Shown piece by piece: positions 49,541 through 58,448 of a DNA stretch of 64,000 nucleotides; the first letter of the stretch is position 1, and each line of letters opens with the position of its first letter. The position numbers were made by a program, and so were the translations under genes. Under the pieces are notes generated by a model. The model did no database searches, was not told the DNA's origin, and saw only the letters and a program-made list of their open reading frames with translations. The stretch covers positions 1 through 64,000 of the forward strand of contig JADJEF010000019.1 in NCBI GenBank assembly GCA_016702335.1, in the 5' to 3' direction. This DNA is from Rhodocyclaceae bacterium (GTDB lineage: Bacteria > Pseudomonadota > Gammaproteobacteria > Burkholderiales > Rhodocyclaceae).

Positions 49541-50532
49541 AAGGTGCTCTTGTTGTACCGCGTAATGACGTAAAAATTCTGGTAGCCGAGCCGGTATTCA
49601 GTGGGCTGCGCGGGGGTGATCAGATCAATCAGGGCAGCGGGCAGGCTGCGTAGCGCGCTGGGTAGCTCAAGCGCCGTCTCACCAGCGCCGACTTGCCGTA
49701 CATCCACCCCCTGCTCACGCCATTCATCGGCATTGCGGCGCGGGCTGATGCCTTCGGCAACCGCCGCGTCGATGCCCGTGCCCGTGGCGATGACAGTAGT
49801 GGCTACCGGTTGGTCGCGCTGCCAGCCATGCACAGCGAGGTAATTGGCGACACTGCCGATGGCATCGGCGACGCTTTCTTGCAGATCGATGTGACCGTCG
49901 CCGTCGAAGTCAATGGCATAGGCACGGATTGAACTGGGCAGAAACTGCGGCAGCCCCAGTGCGCCGGCGAAGGAGCCCTGGTAAGTGCCAGGCGAGCGCT
50001 GCTCGCTACGCGCCATAAGCAAGAGCTCGCGCAGTTCTTTGCGGAACAACTCGGCGCGTGGCGGGTAATCAAAGGCCAGTGTCGTCAGGGTGGCCAGCGC
50101 ATTGAAGGTGCCGGTGTGCTTGCCATAGATGGTCTCGACACCGATGATGCCGCCGATGATCGCGCGCGGGACCCCGTAGCGCGCCTCTGCGCGCTCCAGT
50201 TCAGTGGCATAGCGGGCCATGAATCGCTTTCCGGCGGCAATGCGCTTGGGCTCGATGAAGCGGCTGCGATACCGCTGCCAGGAGCGCACGCCGGGGTCGG
50301 CCGGGGGCTTGATCAGAGCGATCGCTTTGGGCACCGGCGCGATGGCGGCCAGGAGCGAGTACAGTTCATCGCGATCAAAGCCATGGTCCGCAACCATCTC
50401 GGCAATGAATGCCTGTACCTCGGTACGCTCGGTGAACGGATCAGTCGGGACTTTTTCTGCCTGCACCGTGGTGGTGGCGAGGCAGGCAATCAGGAAAGCG
50501 GAGGCAACAACAGAGCGGTAACGCGGCAACAT
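49486..50532 (-). CDS. mltB: Lytic murein transglycosylase B (MltB family), 348 aa
   Basis: Signal peptide MLPRYRSVVASAFLIACLAT. SLT_2 domain with the catalytic glutamate in IIGVETIYGKHTGTF, FAGALGLPQFLPSSIR, DFDGDGHIDLQESVADAIGS. The segment RQVGAGETALE near residue 275 is encoded by a dispersed 23-bp repeat. Periplasmic cleavage of peptidoglycan. Confidence 0.93.
   Translation of the reverse strand: MLPRYRSVVASAFLIACLATTTVQAEKVPTDPFTERTEVQAFIAEMVADHGFDRDELYSLLAAIAPVPKAIALIKPPADPGVRSWQRYRSRFIEPKRIAAGKRFMARYATELERAEARYGVPRAIIGGIIGVETIYGKHTGTFNALATLTTLAFDYPPRAELFRKELRELLLMARSEQRSPGTYQGSFAGALGLPQFLPSSIRAYAIDFDGDGHIDLQESVADAIGSVANYLAVHGWQRDQPVATTVIATGTGIDAAVAEGISPRRNADEWREQGVDVRQVGAGETALELPSALRSLPAALIDLITPAQPTEYRLGYQNFYVITRYNKSTFYASAVMDLAEELAPSKR
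49672..49694 (-). repeat. Dispersed 23-bp repeat, copy g (inside mltB)
   Basis: Reverse orientation: CGCCGT, CTCA, CCAGCGCCGACTT. In mltB it encodes QVGAGETAL in frame. Confidence 0.85.
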
Positions 50533-50731
50533 GACGGTAAGACGGAGGCGGGAGAGTAAAGGTGCACATTACGCGGGAAACAGCCCGTGTAATTGAGGGA
50601 AAGCAGGCGTTCCCAGGTCTTTTCTGGCAGGCCAGAGGCGCCTGTTAGCGATGGAATTATTGCTGGTTGTGCAACAATCAGTTCGCCACTCGCCTCTTAC
50701 CCAGAGCGAGGGGAGTAGCTAGAGTCACAAC

Positions 50732-51322
50732 ATGAGCATTGGAGAGAACATGAATGCAGGGACTGAGGCAGAGAGCGGGGTTCGCTACACAACGGTGGCC
50801 ATCGGGCTGCACTGGTTGATGGTAGTGCTGTTGATGGGCATGGTGAGTGTGGGCGTTTATATGAGTGACCTCCAGCTTTCACCACAGAAGCTGCAGCTTT
50901 ATTCGTGGCACAAGTGGGGGGGCGTGACGGCCTTCCTTCTGGTCGTCGTGCGTCTCGCCTGGCGCGCAACGCATTCGCCCCCCCCGTTGCCCACCTCCAT
51001 GCCACCGCTGCTGCAGCGCGCCGCGCATGCCGGACACATCGCGCTTTACCTGCTGATGATTGCGATACCACTGTCCGGTTGGCTGATGAGTTCGGCAAAA
51101 GGGTTCCAGACCGTGTATTTCGGGGTGCTGCCGATTCCTGATCTGCTGGTCAAGAACGAGGAACTCGGCAAGGCGCTGAAGCAGGTTCATGAACTATTGA
51201 ACTGGGCCCTCATCCTGCTTGTGCTAGGCCACGTGGGTGCGGCCATCAAGCACCATTTCATCGACAAAGACGGGCTGCTTTGGCGCATGTCGCTGCGCCG
51301 CCCGCGCACCGGAGAGCACTGA
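50732..51322 (+). CDS. Cytochrome b561 family protein, 196 aa
   Basis: Four helices with the haem-ligand histidines: GLHWLMVVLLMGMVSVGVYM, YSWHKWGGVTAFLLVVVRLA, AAHAGHIALYLLMIAIPLSG, KQVHELLNWALILLVLGHVG. A start at ATG 50750 (GGAGAG just before) is possible. Overlaps the next gene; likely supplies electrons in the membrane. Confidence 0.92.
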   Translation: MSIGENMNAGTEAESGVRYTTVAIGLHWLMVVLLMGMVSVGVYMSDLQLSPQKLQLYSWHKWGGVTAFLLVVVRLAWRATHSPPPLPTSMPPLLQRAAHAGHIALYLLMIAIPLSGWLMSSAKGFQTVYFGVLPIPDLLVKNEELGKALKQVHELLNWALILLVLGHVGAAIKHHFIDKDGLLWRMSLRRPRTGEH

Positions 51323-51873
51323 TGCAATCACTGCGCAAGACCTTACTTTTAGTCACCCTGTTAGCCAGTGCGCCGGTCAGTGCGCTGGAGTACGCGGCTG
51401 TCGATGCCGCCAAGAGCAACTTGAGCTTCGTCTACAAACAAATGGGCGTACCCGTCGATGGCAGCTTCAAAAAGTTTGCTGTTCAGCTTCGCTTTGATCC
51501 GGCCAAGCCGCAGACAGGCAATGCGTCCATAGAGCTCGATCTGGCAAGCATTGATGCCGGCTCTCCTGATGCCAATGACGAAGTAGCCAGCAAGCTGTGG
51601 TTCAACACCAAGACTTTTCCCAAGGCCACCTTCACCTCGTCTGAAATCAAGGCGCTCGGTGGCAACCGCTATGAGATTCGCGGCAAGATGAACATCAAGG
51701 GCAAGACGCTTGATGCCAGCGCACCCTTTACCTTCAGTAACGGTGTGGCCGACGGTGCCTTCGTGCTCAAGCGCGGTGACTACGCCATTGGCGAAGGCAT
51801 GTGGGCCGACTACGGCACCGTGGCCAACGAGATACAGATCAAGTTTCGCTTCACCGCCGTTCCCGGCAAATAA
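51322..51873 (+). CDS. YceI family periplasmic protein, 183 aa
   Basis: ATG at 51322 overlaps the cytochrome stop. Signal peptide (MQSLRKTLLLVTLLASAPVS), then the YceI lipocalin-like fold: NLSFVYKQMGVPVDGSFKKF, SKLWFNTKTFPKATFTSSEI. YceI proteins bind isoprenoid/lipid molecules and often sit beside cytochrome b561. Confidence 0.93.
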   Translation: MQSLRKTLLLVTLLASAPVSALEYAAVDAAKSNLSFVYKQMGVPVDGSFKKFAVQLRFDPAKPQTGNASIELDLASIDAGSPDANDEVASKLWFNTKTFPKATFTSSEIKALGGNRYEIRGKMNIKGKTLDASAPFTFSNGVADGAFVLKRGDYAIGEGMWADYGTVANEIQIKFRFTAVPGK

Positions 51874-51898
51874 CCTTAGTCATCTTCAGGAGATTTTC

Positions 51899-52465
51899 AT
51901 GAAAAAAATTGTTGTTTTTGGTATTGCCGCGCTGCTGTCTTCATCGGTATTTGCAGCTCCCGAAACCTATATGCTTGAGGCGAACCACAGCTACTCACGC
52001 TTTGCCTACAAGCACCTGGGTTTTTCGACCCAACATCACCGCTTCGACAAAACCACCGGCAAGATCACGCTGGACAAGGCTGCCAAGACCGGCGCGGTCG
52101 ATGTGAGCATCGACATGAAGTCTGTGAGCACTGGCTCTACGGTGTTCAACGAGCACATTCAGGGGGCTGATTTCTTCGACACCGCCAATCATCCGACGGC
52201 CACCTTCAAGTCGACCGCCGTCAAGTTCGAGGGCGACAAACCCGTTGCCGTGGAAGGCAATCTCACGCTCAAGGGCGTGACCAAGCCGGTAACGCTTTCC
52301 GTTACCCACTTTCACAACGCGGCGCACCCCATGATGAAGAAGGACACGATTGGTGCCGACGCCACAGTGGTGGTCAAGCGCAGTGATTTCAATATGGCCA
52401 AGAACGTGCCATTCGTGGGTGACGAAGTCACCATCAGCCTCGCGGTCGAGGCCATCAAGGAGTAA
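51899..52465 (+). CDS. YceI family periplasmic protein, 188 aa
   Basis: AGGAG site, signal peptide MKKIVVFGIAALLSSSVFAA, then YMLEANHSYSRFAYKHLGFS, HIQGADFFDTANHPTATFKS. Canonical YceI, closer to the family core than the preceding paralogue. It is the last gene of the three-gene operon. Confidence 0.95.
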   Translation: MKKIVVFGIAALLSSSVFAAPETYMLEANHSYSRFAYKHLGFSTQHHRFDKTTGKITLDKAAKTGAVDVSIDMKSVSTGSTVFNEHIQGADFFDTANHPTATFKSTAVKFEGDKPVAVEGNLTLKGVTKPVTLSVTHFHNAAHPMMKKDTIGADATVVVKRSDFNMAKNVPFVGDEVTISLAVEAIKE

Positions 52466-52507
52466 GGCAAGGCGCACTTCGGTGCTCTGCGGCTTGTGGT
52501 AAAGTGG

Positions 52508-52538
52508 AAAGGGCGCGCTAAACCGGTGCGCCCTTTTT
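52508..52538 (+). terminator. Rho-independent terminator of the YceI operon
   Basis: GGGCGC stem with GCGCCC and an 11-base loop, followed by TTTTT. Confidence 0.75.
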
Positions 52539-52558
52539 CCTGTGCGCTATTGACATCT

Positions 52559-54244
52559 ATGACCGCTACCTTGTCACGTCGCCGTCCTCGCCGCTTCTGG
52601 GGCTGGGGCTATGCCGATGCCGCCATCACTGCTGAAGAGAAGGCGCGTCTGGGCCTGATGATGGCCCATCTCGGCGGCCGTCTCCTTGATCACCCGGTAC
52701 CGCAGGAAAGCGACTTTGCCTTGCCGGCACCGCGCGTGACACCGCCCGCCAGTCTCGCGGCGATGTTCTCGACCACGCCGCTCGATCGACTCAACCACAG
52801 CGTGGGCAAGAGTTACGCCGATCTGGCACGCTTATGGGCGCGCGATTTGCCGCATGTCGTCGATACCGTTGCCTTTCCCGACGATGAGCAGGCGATTGTC
52901 GACATCCTCGACTGGGCCGGGCGCAACAACATCGCGGTGATGCCCTATGGTGGCGGTTCCAGCGTCTGCGGCGGCGTCGAGCCGGCGGTGGGCGAGAGCT
53001 ACGCCGGTGTGATCTCGCTCGATATGGAGCGCTTGAGCAAGGTGCTTGAAGTTGATCGTGTCAGTCGTGCCGCACGCATTCAGGGCGGCGCATTGGGGCC
53101 GGAGCTGGAGGCGCAGCTCAAGCCGCATGGCCTCACCCTGCGCCACTTTCCGCAGAGCTTCGAGTTCTCAACCCTGGGCGGCTGGATCGCCACGCGCGCC
53201 GGCGGTCACTACGCCAGTCTGCTCACGCACATCGACGATCTGGTCGAAAGCACGCGCCTGCTCACGCCCAGTGGTGTGAGCGAGTCGCGGCGCTTGCCCG
53301 GCTCCGGCGCGGGGCCGGCACCCGATCGCCTCGTGCTCGGTTCGGAAGGCACGCTGGGCATCATTACCGAGGCGTGGATGCGGGTGCAGGACACGCCACG
53401 CTTTCGCGCCTCGGCCTCGGTGTGCTTTGTCGATTACCTCAAGGCCGCCGAGTGCGTGCGCGCCCTGGCGCAGTCGGCGCTGTACCCGACCAACTGCCGT
53501 CTGCTCGACCCGCTGGAAACCGTATTCTCGCAAGTCGGCGATGGCAGCACGGCGATTCTGGTGCTTGGCTTCGAGTCGGCCGATCATCCGCTGGGCGAAT
53601 GGATGCGTCGTGCGCTGGAACTGGTGCGCGACCATGGCGGCGAATTCGATGCCGACGCCGTGGCGCGGTCCATGGCCGCCGAGGGCAGTGCAGAACACCG
53701 CAGCGGTGCCGCTGGCGCCTGGCGCGCTGCCTTCCTGCGCATGCCCTACTGGCGCGACCCGGCGGTGGGCTGCGGCATGATCATGGACACCTTTGAGACA
53801 GCCGTGACCTGGGACAAATTCCCCGCGTTCTATGCGGGAGTGCGCTGCGCTGTTGCCGCCGCCATTGAGCGCGTCACCGGGCAGGATGCCTTCATCTCGT
53901 GCCGCTTCACGCACATCTACCCGGACGGCCCTGCGCCCTATTTCACTATTGCTGCGGTCGGCGGTGCCGACCCGTCACCGCGTTCGGCGCTGGCGGCCTG
54001 GCGCGAGATCAAGGCGGCGGCCAATGCGGCGGTGATCGACCATGGCGGCACGATTACGCACCACCACGCCGTCGGGCGCGATCATCGCGGCGGCTACGAG
54101 CGTGAAGTGTCCGGCTTGCACCGGCAGATGCTGGCGGCAGCGAAGCGCGTGGTTGATCCGGCAGGCATTCTCAATCCGGGGGTATTGTTCGATCCGCTCG
54201 ATCGCACTGTCGGCATCACGGGGGCTTTGTCGGCGGCGGTATAG
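52559..54244 (+). CDS. Alkyldihydroxyacetonephosphate-synthase-like FAD oxidase, 561 aa
   Basis: FAD-binding PCMH domain: AVMPYGGGSSVCGGVE, FEFSTLGGWIATRAGGHYAS, VLGSEGTLGIITEAWMR. The C-terminal GTITHHHAVGRDHRGGYERE has the histidine triplet of AGPS enzymes, followed by KRVVDPAGILNPG. Start at ATG 52559. Bacterial homologues are not proven ether-lipid enzymes. The segment SQVGDGSTAIL overlaps a dispersed repeat. Confidence 0.88.
   Translation: MTATLSRRRPRRFWGWGYADAAITAEEKARLGLMMAHLGGRLLDHPVPQESDFALPAPRVTPPASLAAMFSTTPLDRLNHSVGKSYADLARLWARDLPHVVDTVAFPDDEQAIVDILDWAGRNNIAVMPYGGGSSVCGGVEPAVGESYAGVISLDMERLSKVLEVDRVSRAARIQGGALGPELEAQLKPHGLTLRHFPQSFEFSTLGGWIATRAGGHYASLLTHIDDLVESTRLLTPSGVSESRRLPGSGAGPAPDRLVLGSEGTLGIITEAWMRVQDTPRFRASASVCFVDYLKAAECVRALAQSALYPTNCRLLDPLETVFSQVGDGSTAILVLGFESADHPLGEWMRRALELVRDHGGEFDADAVARSMAAEGSAEHRSGAAGAWRAAFLRMPYWRDPAVGCGMIMDTFETAVTWDKFPAFYAGVRCAVAAAIERVTGQDAFISCRFTHIYPDGPAPYFTIAAVGGADPSPRSALAAWREIKAAANAAVIDHGGTITHHHAVGRDHRGGYEREVSGLHRQMLAAAKRVVDPAGILNPGVLFDPLDRTVGITGALSAAV
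53532..53554 (+). repeat. Dispersed 23-bp repeat, copy h (inside the AGPS-like gene)
   Basis: AAGTCGGCGATGG (one change), CAGC, ACGGCG; encodes QVGDGSTAI in frame. Confidence 0.7.
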
Positions 54245-54303
54245 GAAGGTGGCGGCTTGCTAGAATCGACCGCTGACGAGTTACCGAAAATAGCTGACGC
54301 CCC

Positions 54304-55149
54304 ATGGACTGCAAGAGCATCAATTACAAGAATATACCGGTACAGTCCGACGTTATTGCCGGCATTCTGAATCTGGACGTGGAGTCGAACACCTGCTTTC
54401 GCGATCTCGATTCCTATGTGCATTCCGATCAGGGCGTCGCCACGCTGGTGCTGCGCGTGGTGAATTCGGCGCTATACAGCCGCGGTAACAAGATTGCCAC
54501 CATCCCGCGGGCCATCGGCGTACTCGGCTTTCAGGTCGTGCGTTCACTGGCCATGCTGGCCTTCAGCCGTTCGCTGTTTTCGCAAACCAACAACCCGCTG
54601 TTCAAGACCCACATCTGGCAACACTCGCTGCTCACCGCCATGGCCGGGCAGGTGGTGTGCGCGGCGCTGGGCGAGACCAATCAGAAAGACGAAGCCTTCA
54701 TCGCCGGGTTGATGCACGATATGGGCAAGGTGCTGATGTTCACCCACGATGCGGAAAAATACATCGAGGTCATCAATCTCTGTCTGGCGGAAGACATGCC
54801 CAGCGTCGAGATCGAGACGCGGCTCTATGGCTTCGACCACTATCAGGTGGGCATCGAGGCTGTCAGTCAGTGGCGACTGCCCGAGCGGTTTATCGATTAC
54901 ATGGGCAAGCCGCTCGCGCCGGAGCCGGAAAGCTATGTGGGCGAGCCGGTGCTGCTCGGTCTGGCCGTGGCCAACTGCCTGATCGGCAGCTACGGCATCG
55001 GTGCTATCGCCATGCCCGATAGCGAGGCCCGTCGTGCGGCCTTGTTGGCCTTTGGAATCAGCGCCGAGATTTGCGCACCCTGGCTGGAAGATGACTTTCT
55101 GCAGGGCTTGATGGACAACGACACCTACAAGCTGTGCGCGAATCTATGA
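54304..55149 (+). CDS. HDOD-domain protein, 281 aa
   Basis: HDOD signatures: VLRVVNSALYSRGNKIATIP, RAIGVLGFQVVRSLAMLAFS, AFIAGLMHDMGKVLMF (retaining HD), YGFDHYQVGIEAVSQWRLPE. HDOD proteins act in signalling, often with c-di-GMP or nucleotide cyclases. Its ATGA overlap with the cyclase gene implies coupled expression. Confidence 0.92.
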   Translation: MDCKSINYKNIPVQSDVIAGILNLDVESNTCFRDLDSYVHSDQGVATLVLRVVNSALYSRGNKIATIPRAIGVLGFQVVRSLAMLAFSRSLFSQTNNPLFKTHIWQHSLLTAMAGQVVCAALGETNQKDEAFIAGLMHDMGKVLMFTHDAEKYIEVINLCLAEDMPSVEIETRLYGFDHYQVGIEAVSQWRLPERFIDYMGKPLAPEPESYVGEPVLLGLAVANCLIGSYGIGAIAMPDSEARRAALLAFGISAEICAPWLEDDFLQGLMDNDTYKLCANL

Positions 55150-56798
55150 GCGAGTCTGACGAACCTAACGGCGACCAAACTCGCCCTGAGCAGGCCGTAG
55201 TGCGCTTGTGCAGTGTCGATCATGCGCCGTGGCAGACGGTGCAGCTGTGGCTGCTGCGGAGTCTGGCGGTGCATGGCCTGGAGGCACTACTGTCTCCGAG
55301 CACCCTGATTGTTCACGATGTGCTGGAGAGCGCCGTGCAAACCCTGCAACTGGCGGTCTTCCGGCGCATTCTGACCGAAGAAGGTGGGCTGGAACTTCCG
55401 GCCGAGGATGCGCCGGTCCGTTCACTTTTTGCTTCCGAGTTGCACGAGCATGGCTCGCATAACATCGTGCGTGCCTGCCATGACGGCGGCTTTCTGGTCG
55501 CGATCAGTTTTCCTGCCCTGAACGCGCCCGAGTGCAACGTGGTGATCCAACTGGACGTACCGGTACGGTGGTCGGCCGACCAGTGCAAAACTACCGCGTT
55601 GATCGATGCGCTGGGTTATGTGATCGAAGCAGCACCACACGGCGAGGGCAGCCGCGTCGTGCTGCGTTGGCAACAGCAGCGCAGCGCGAGCGATCGGGCG
55701 CACGCGTGCGCGCCCAAGGCGCTGGCCCCTGCCGAGCAACTCGACAGCCTGGGCCGGATCGCCCAAAAGCTGGGCTACGGGCAGATCCTGTTTTCATCCG
55801 TGGGTGAGGTCGTAGCGGTTTCGCCGCCCATGCTCACGCTGCTGCGCCTGTCGCGTGAAGAGGCCACTCAGGCGCGTCTGACGCAGGCGATTCCGGTAGG
55901 TTTTTTTAACGATATTGTCTGGGGCCTGGCCATGGCCGAGGACAATCGCGCGTTCGAAAATTACCGCATCCGGATTAACCTTCCGTGGGCTCCGACGACC
56001 TCCATACTCTTTAACGTGAGTGGCTTCAGCGACCCGCAGGGCATTGTCCATTCGTTGTGGCAGAAGGTCTCATTGGACGATTCGGGTACGCAGTTGGGCG
56101 AGGGCTCGATTCTGAGCGAGGCGCGCGTGCACAACATCACACGCAACTACGTACCTCGACTGGTGGAGCAAAAGGCACGCCAGGCCGTACGGCTTGGCCT
56201 TACCACCCTGCAAAATGAGCAGCGGCCGTTGGCCGTACTCTTCTGCGATATTGTCGGCTTCACCTCGTATGTCGAAAGCCATGCCGCCAACGAATCCACC
56301 ATTGATACGCTCAACTCCATCTTGCGCCGAGTCGCTGGCTCGGTCAGCCAGCATCGAGGTTTTATCGACAAGTTCATGGGCGACGCGGCGATGGCCCTGT
56401 TTGACGATCCGGCCGATGCGGTCAATGCCGCGATCGATATGCAGGGGTACTCGGAAGATATCAACAGCCTGCGCGAACGCGCCGGACAGCAGACACTGCA
56501 ACTGCGCATAGGCATTCACTGGGGCGATGTGGTGATCGGCAACGTCGGCACGGCAGAACGGCTCGACTGGACGGCGATCGGCGACGTGGTGAACACCGCC
56601 TCGCGTATGGAAAAGGCCTGTACGCCGGGCCATATCCTTGTCAGTCGCGGCGTGCGCGATGCCATTGACGCGGCGCGGCCCGGTGAATTCGCGTTTGGCC
56701 CGCTATACGGACTCAAGGTCAAGGGCAAGACGGATGAATTGGCGGTTTGCTGGGCGCTGGGCGAGTTCTCGCGCACGGGGCCTTTGCCCCGTATCTAG
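55146..56798 (+). CDS. Class III adenylate/guanylate cyclase with N-terminal sensor regions, 550 aa
   Basis: Start at MSESDEPNGDQTRPEQA (55146). The first 330 residues are sensor-like (a GAF/PAS-type region: QKLGYGQILFSSVGEVVAVS). Cyclase domain from about 355: VLFCDIVGFTSYVESH (metal D), DKFMGDAAMALF (K and second D), LRIGIHWGDVVIGNVGT, DWTAIGDVVNTASRME (D, N, R). All catalytic residues are present, so it is probably active. Confidence 0.92.
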   Translation: MSESDEPNGDQTRPEQAVVRLCSVDHAPWQTVQLWLLRSLAVHGLEALLSPSTLIVHDVLESAVQTLQLAVFRRILTEEGGLELPAEDAPVRSLFASELHEHGSHNIVRACHDGGFLVAISFPALNAPECNVVIQLDVPVRWSADQCKTTALIDALGYVIEAAPHGEGSRVVLRWQQQRSASDRAHACAPKALAPAEQLDSLGRIAQKLGYGQILFSSVGEVVAVSPPMLTLLRLSREEATQARLTQAIPVGFFNDIVWGLAMAEDNRAFENYRIRINLPWAPTTSILFNVSGFSDPQGIVHSLWQKVSLDDSGTQLGEGSILSEARVHNITRNYVPRLVEQKARQAVRLGLTTLQNEQRPLAVLFCDIVGFTSYVESHAANESTIDTLNSILRRVAGSVSQHRGFIDKFMGDAAMALFDDPADAVNAAIDMQGYSEDINSLRERAGQQTLQLRIGIHWGDVVIGNVGTAERLDWTAIGDVVNTASRMEKACTPGHILVSRGVRDAIDAARPGEFAFGPLYGLKVKGKTDELAVCWALGEFSRTGPLPRI

Positions 56799-56813
56799 CC
56801 GCGCTGGCGGCAT

Positions 56814-56836
56814 CGCCGTCTCACCAGCGCCGACTT
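56814..56836 (-). repeat. Dispersed 23-bp repeat, copy i
   Basis: Reverse orientation, identical to copy g over 23 bases. It lies between the convergent cyclase and CorA-like genes. Confidence 0.85.
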
Positions 56837-56861
56837 GCGGAGAACTCGGTCGATAGTCCGC

Positions 56862-58418
56862 TCACTGACCGCCGCTGCGGCGCAGCACATCACGTAAGGC
56901 TCTGCGCCGGTCTTTCTTGCTCAGGCTTTCGTCGGACAGTGCTTCGAGCAGGTCGGTCACGCGCTTTGACTTGACGACCGCAAGCAGCGTCATGCCGGTG
57001 AAGATGACAACACCGAGGGCGAAAACGCCGATGCGCAAGGGCATCGGTTCGTCGCTCATGGCCAGCAGATTCATACCGAAGAAGCCGGTGACCAGCGTGC
57101 CGATCAGCCCGAGTGTCGTGACCACGGTGAGACGCATCATGGTGTTGGATTCGCGGCGCTGGGCATCGCTGTCGAGGTAATACGACATCTCGCGCATTTC
57201 TGCTTGAACTTCGGCGTGCAAGCTTTCGGTGCCGAGCAGACCGCGCGTCATGCCGAAGAGGGCCTGGATGTGCGCGCGTTCCGAGACTTCATGAAACCAG
57301 TAGCGGTGCGAGAAACGCAGAAAGCTTTCATGGGCCGTGCGTACCGAGCGCTTGAACCGACGCACCGAGGCATTGTCGCCAACCACCAGTGCGTCAATGT
57401 TGTTGGCCATACGGTCAGAAAACGACAGCAGCGCACTGCGGTGCAGATGCGCAATCAGGAACAGCAGCGATATCTGGTGGCGAAACTGCCCGAGCAGGCC
57501 GGTTTCGGGATTCAGGAAAAAGCGCGAGTCACTGTCGCCAACTTGGGCGACGTAGGATTCCCGGGTCGGCAGGGGTTCATCCGGATGCAGGGTGCTGACC
57601 AGACCGAGGCGAATCCAGTCGTCGCGTTCCAGCGAGCGCGGATTGTCGATCGCGAGATAGCCAAGCAGCGGCATGCGGTGGTACTCCACCTGATGAAAGC
57701 GCAGGCTGCCCGGCTCGTCGCTGGCGTCCAGCACCAGAGGTTGCAGCAGCCAGGCCCAGTGGGCGCTGATGCCCGTTGTGTGATTCGCGGCAGTGAAGTC
57801 AAGAAAGTGCTCGCGCTGCAGTGCCGATGAGGAGGCGAGTACCTGTCCGGCATGATCCAGCCACTCGGTCGAGAAGGAGTTGTGCAGGCTTTCGCCATGT
57901 TCGTCCCAACCGGTCGGGTAGGCGCGGCCGAAGCGGTACATCAGCTCACGCGCGGTATGCAAAGGCAGATTGGTTGCCTCGACCTCGATGTTGAGCAGCA
58001 CGATGTCGAGGTCATTGAAAAAGTACAGGTCGGCGTGCTTGAGCGAGAGCGTTACCGGCGCCTGATCGCGGCTGAGCTGGATGCGTACGGCGGAAATGTC
58101 GCGCCGCCGGTAGATGCGCAGCGAGAGCCGGCGCGTGCGCTGGCCCTGGCCATTGTGGTGCTTGCTGCGGTAGCCATAGAGAAAACGCTGCACATAAGGC
58201 AGAAAGGCAACAAATTCGCGGTAGTGGCGTTCCTTGAACTTGCCGTCGGTGGTACCCATTTCGTTGTCGTGCAGCTGCCACGGATGGTCGGGCAGTGACT
58301 CGAGCACTTCCCAGTGCCGGTGATAGCGGTCGCGCCCCGTCGAATCAAGTTGCAATGGCCAGACCAGAATCTGGCGGAACTGTTTGACGGTCTTTTCGGT
58401 GGCGGCTTGGTGGGTCAT
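56862..58418 (-). CDS. CorA-like membrane transporter, 518 aa
   Basis: Large N-terminal soluble domain, then two C-terminal helices with the CorA signature in GLIGTLVTGFFGMNLLAMSD (GMN), and a basic tail. Longer than classic CorA (about 320), so it belongs to a divergent group. Divalent-cation transport is the expected role. Confidence 0.82.
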   Translation of the reverse strand: MTHQAATEKTVKQFRQILVWPLQLDSTGRDRYHRHWEVLESLPDHPWQLHDNEMGTTDGKFKERHYREFVAFLPYVQRFLYGYRSKHHNGQGQRTRRLSLRIYRRRDISAVRIQLSRDQAPVTLSLKHADLYFFNDLDIVLLNIEVEATNLPLHTARELMYRFGRAYPTGWDEHGESLHNSFSTEWLDHAGQVLASSSALQREHFLDFTAANHTTGISAHWAWLLQPLVLDASDEPGSLRFHQVEYHRMPLLGYLAIDNPRSLERDDWIRLGLVSTLHPDEPLPTRESYVAQVGDSDSRFFLNPETGLLGQFRHQISLLFLIAHLHRSALLSFSDRMANNIDALVVGDNASVRRFKRSVRTAHESFLRFSHRYWFHEVSERAHIQALFGMTRGLLGTESLHAEVQAEMREMSYYLDSDAQRRESNTMMRLTVVTTLGLIGTLVTGFFGMNLLAMSDEPMPLRIGVFALGVVIFTGMTLLAVVKSKRVTDLLEALSDESLSKKDRRRALRDVLRRSGGQ

Positions 58419-58448
58419 GGCGGTGAAGGTGGGGCGCAGAGAATCAGG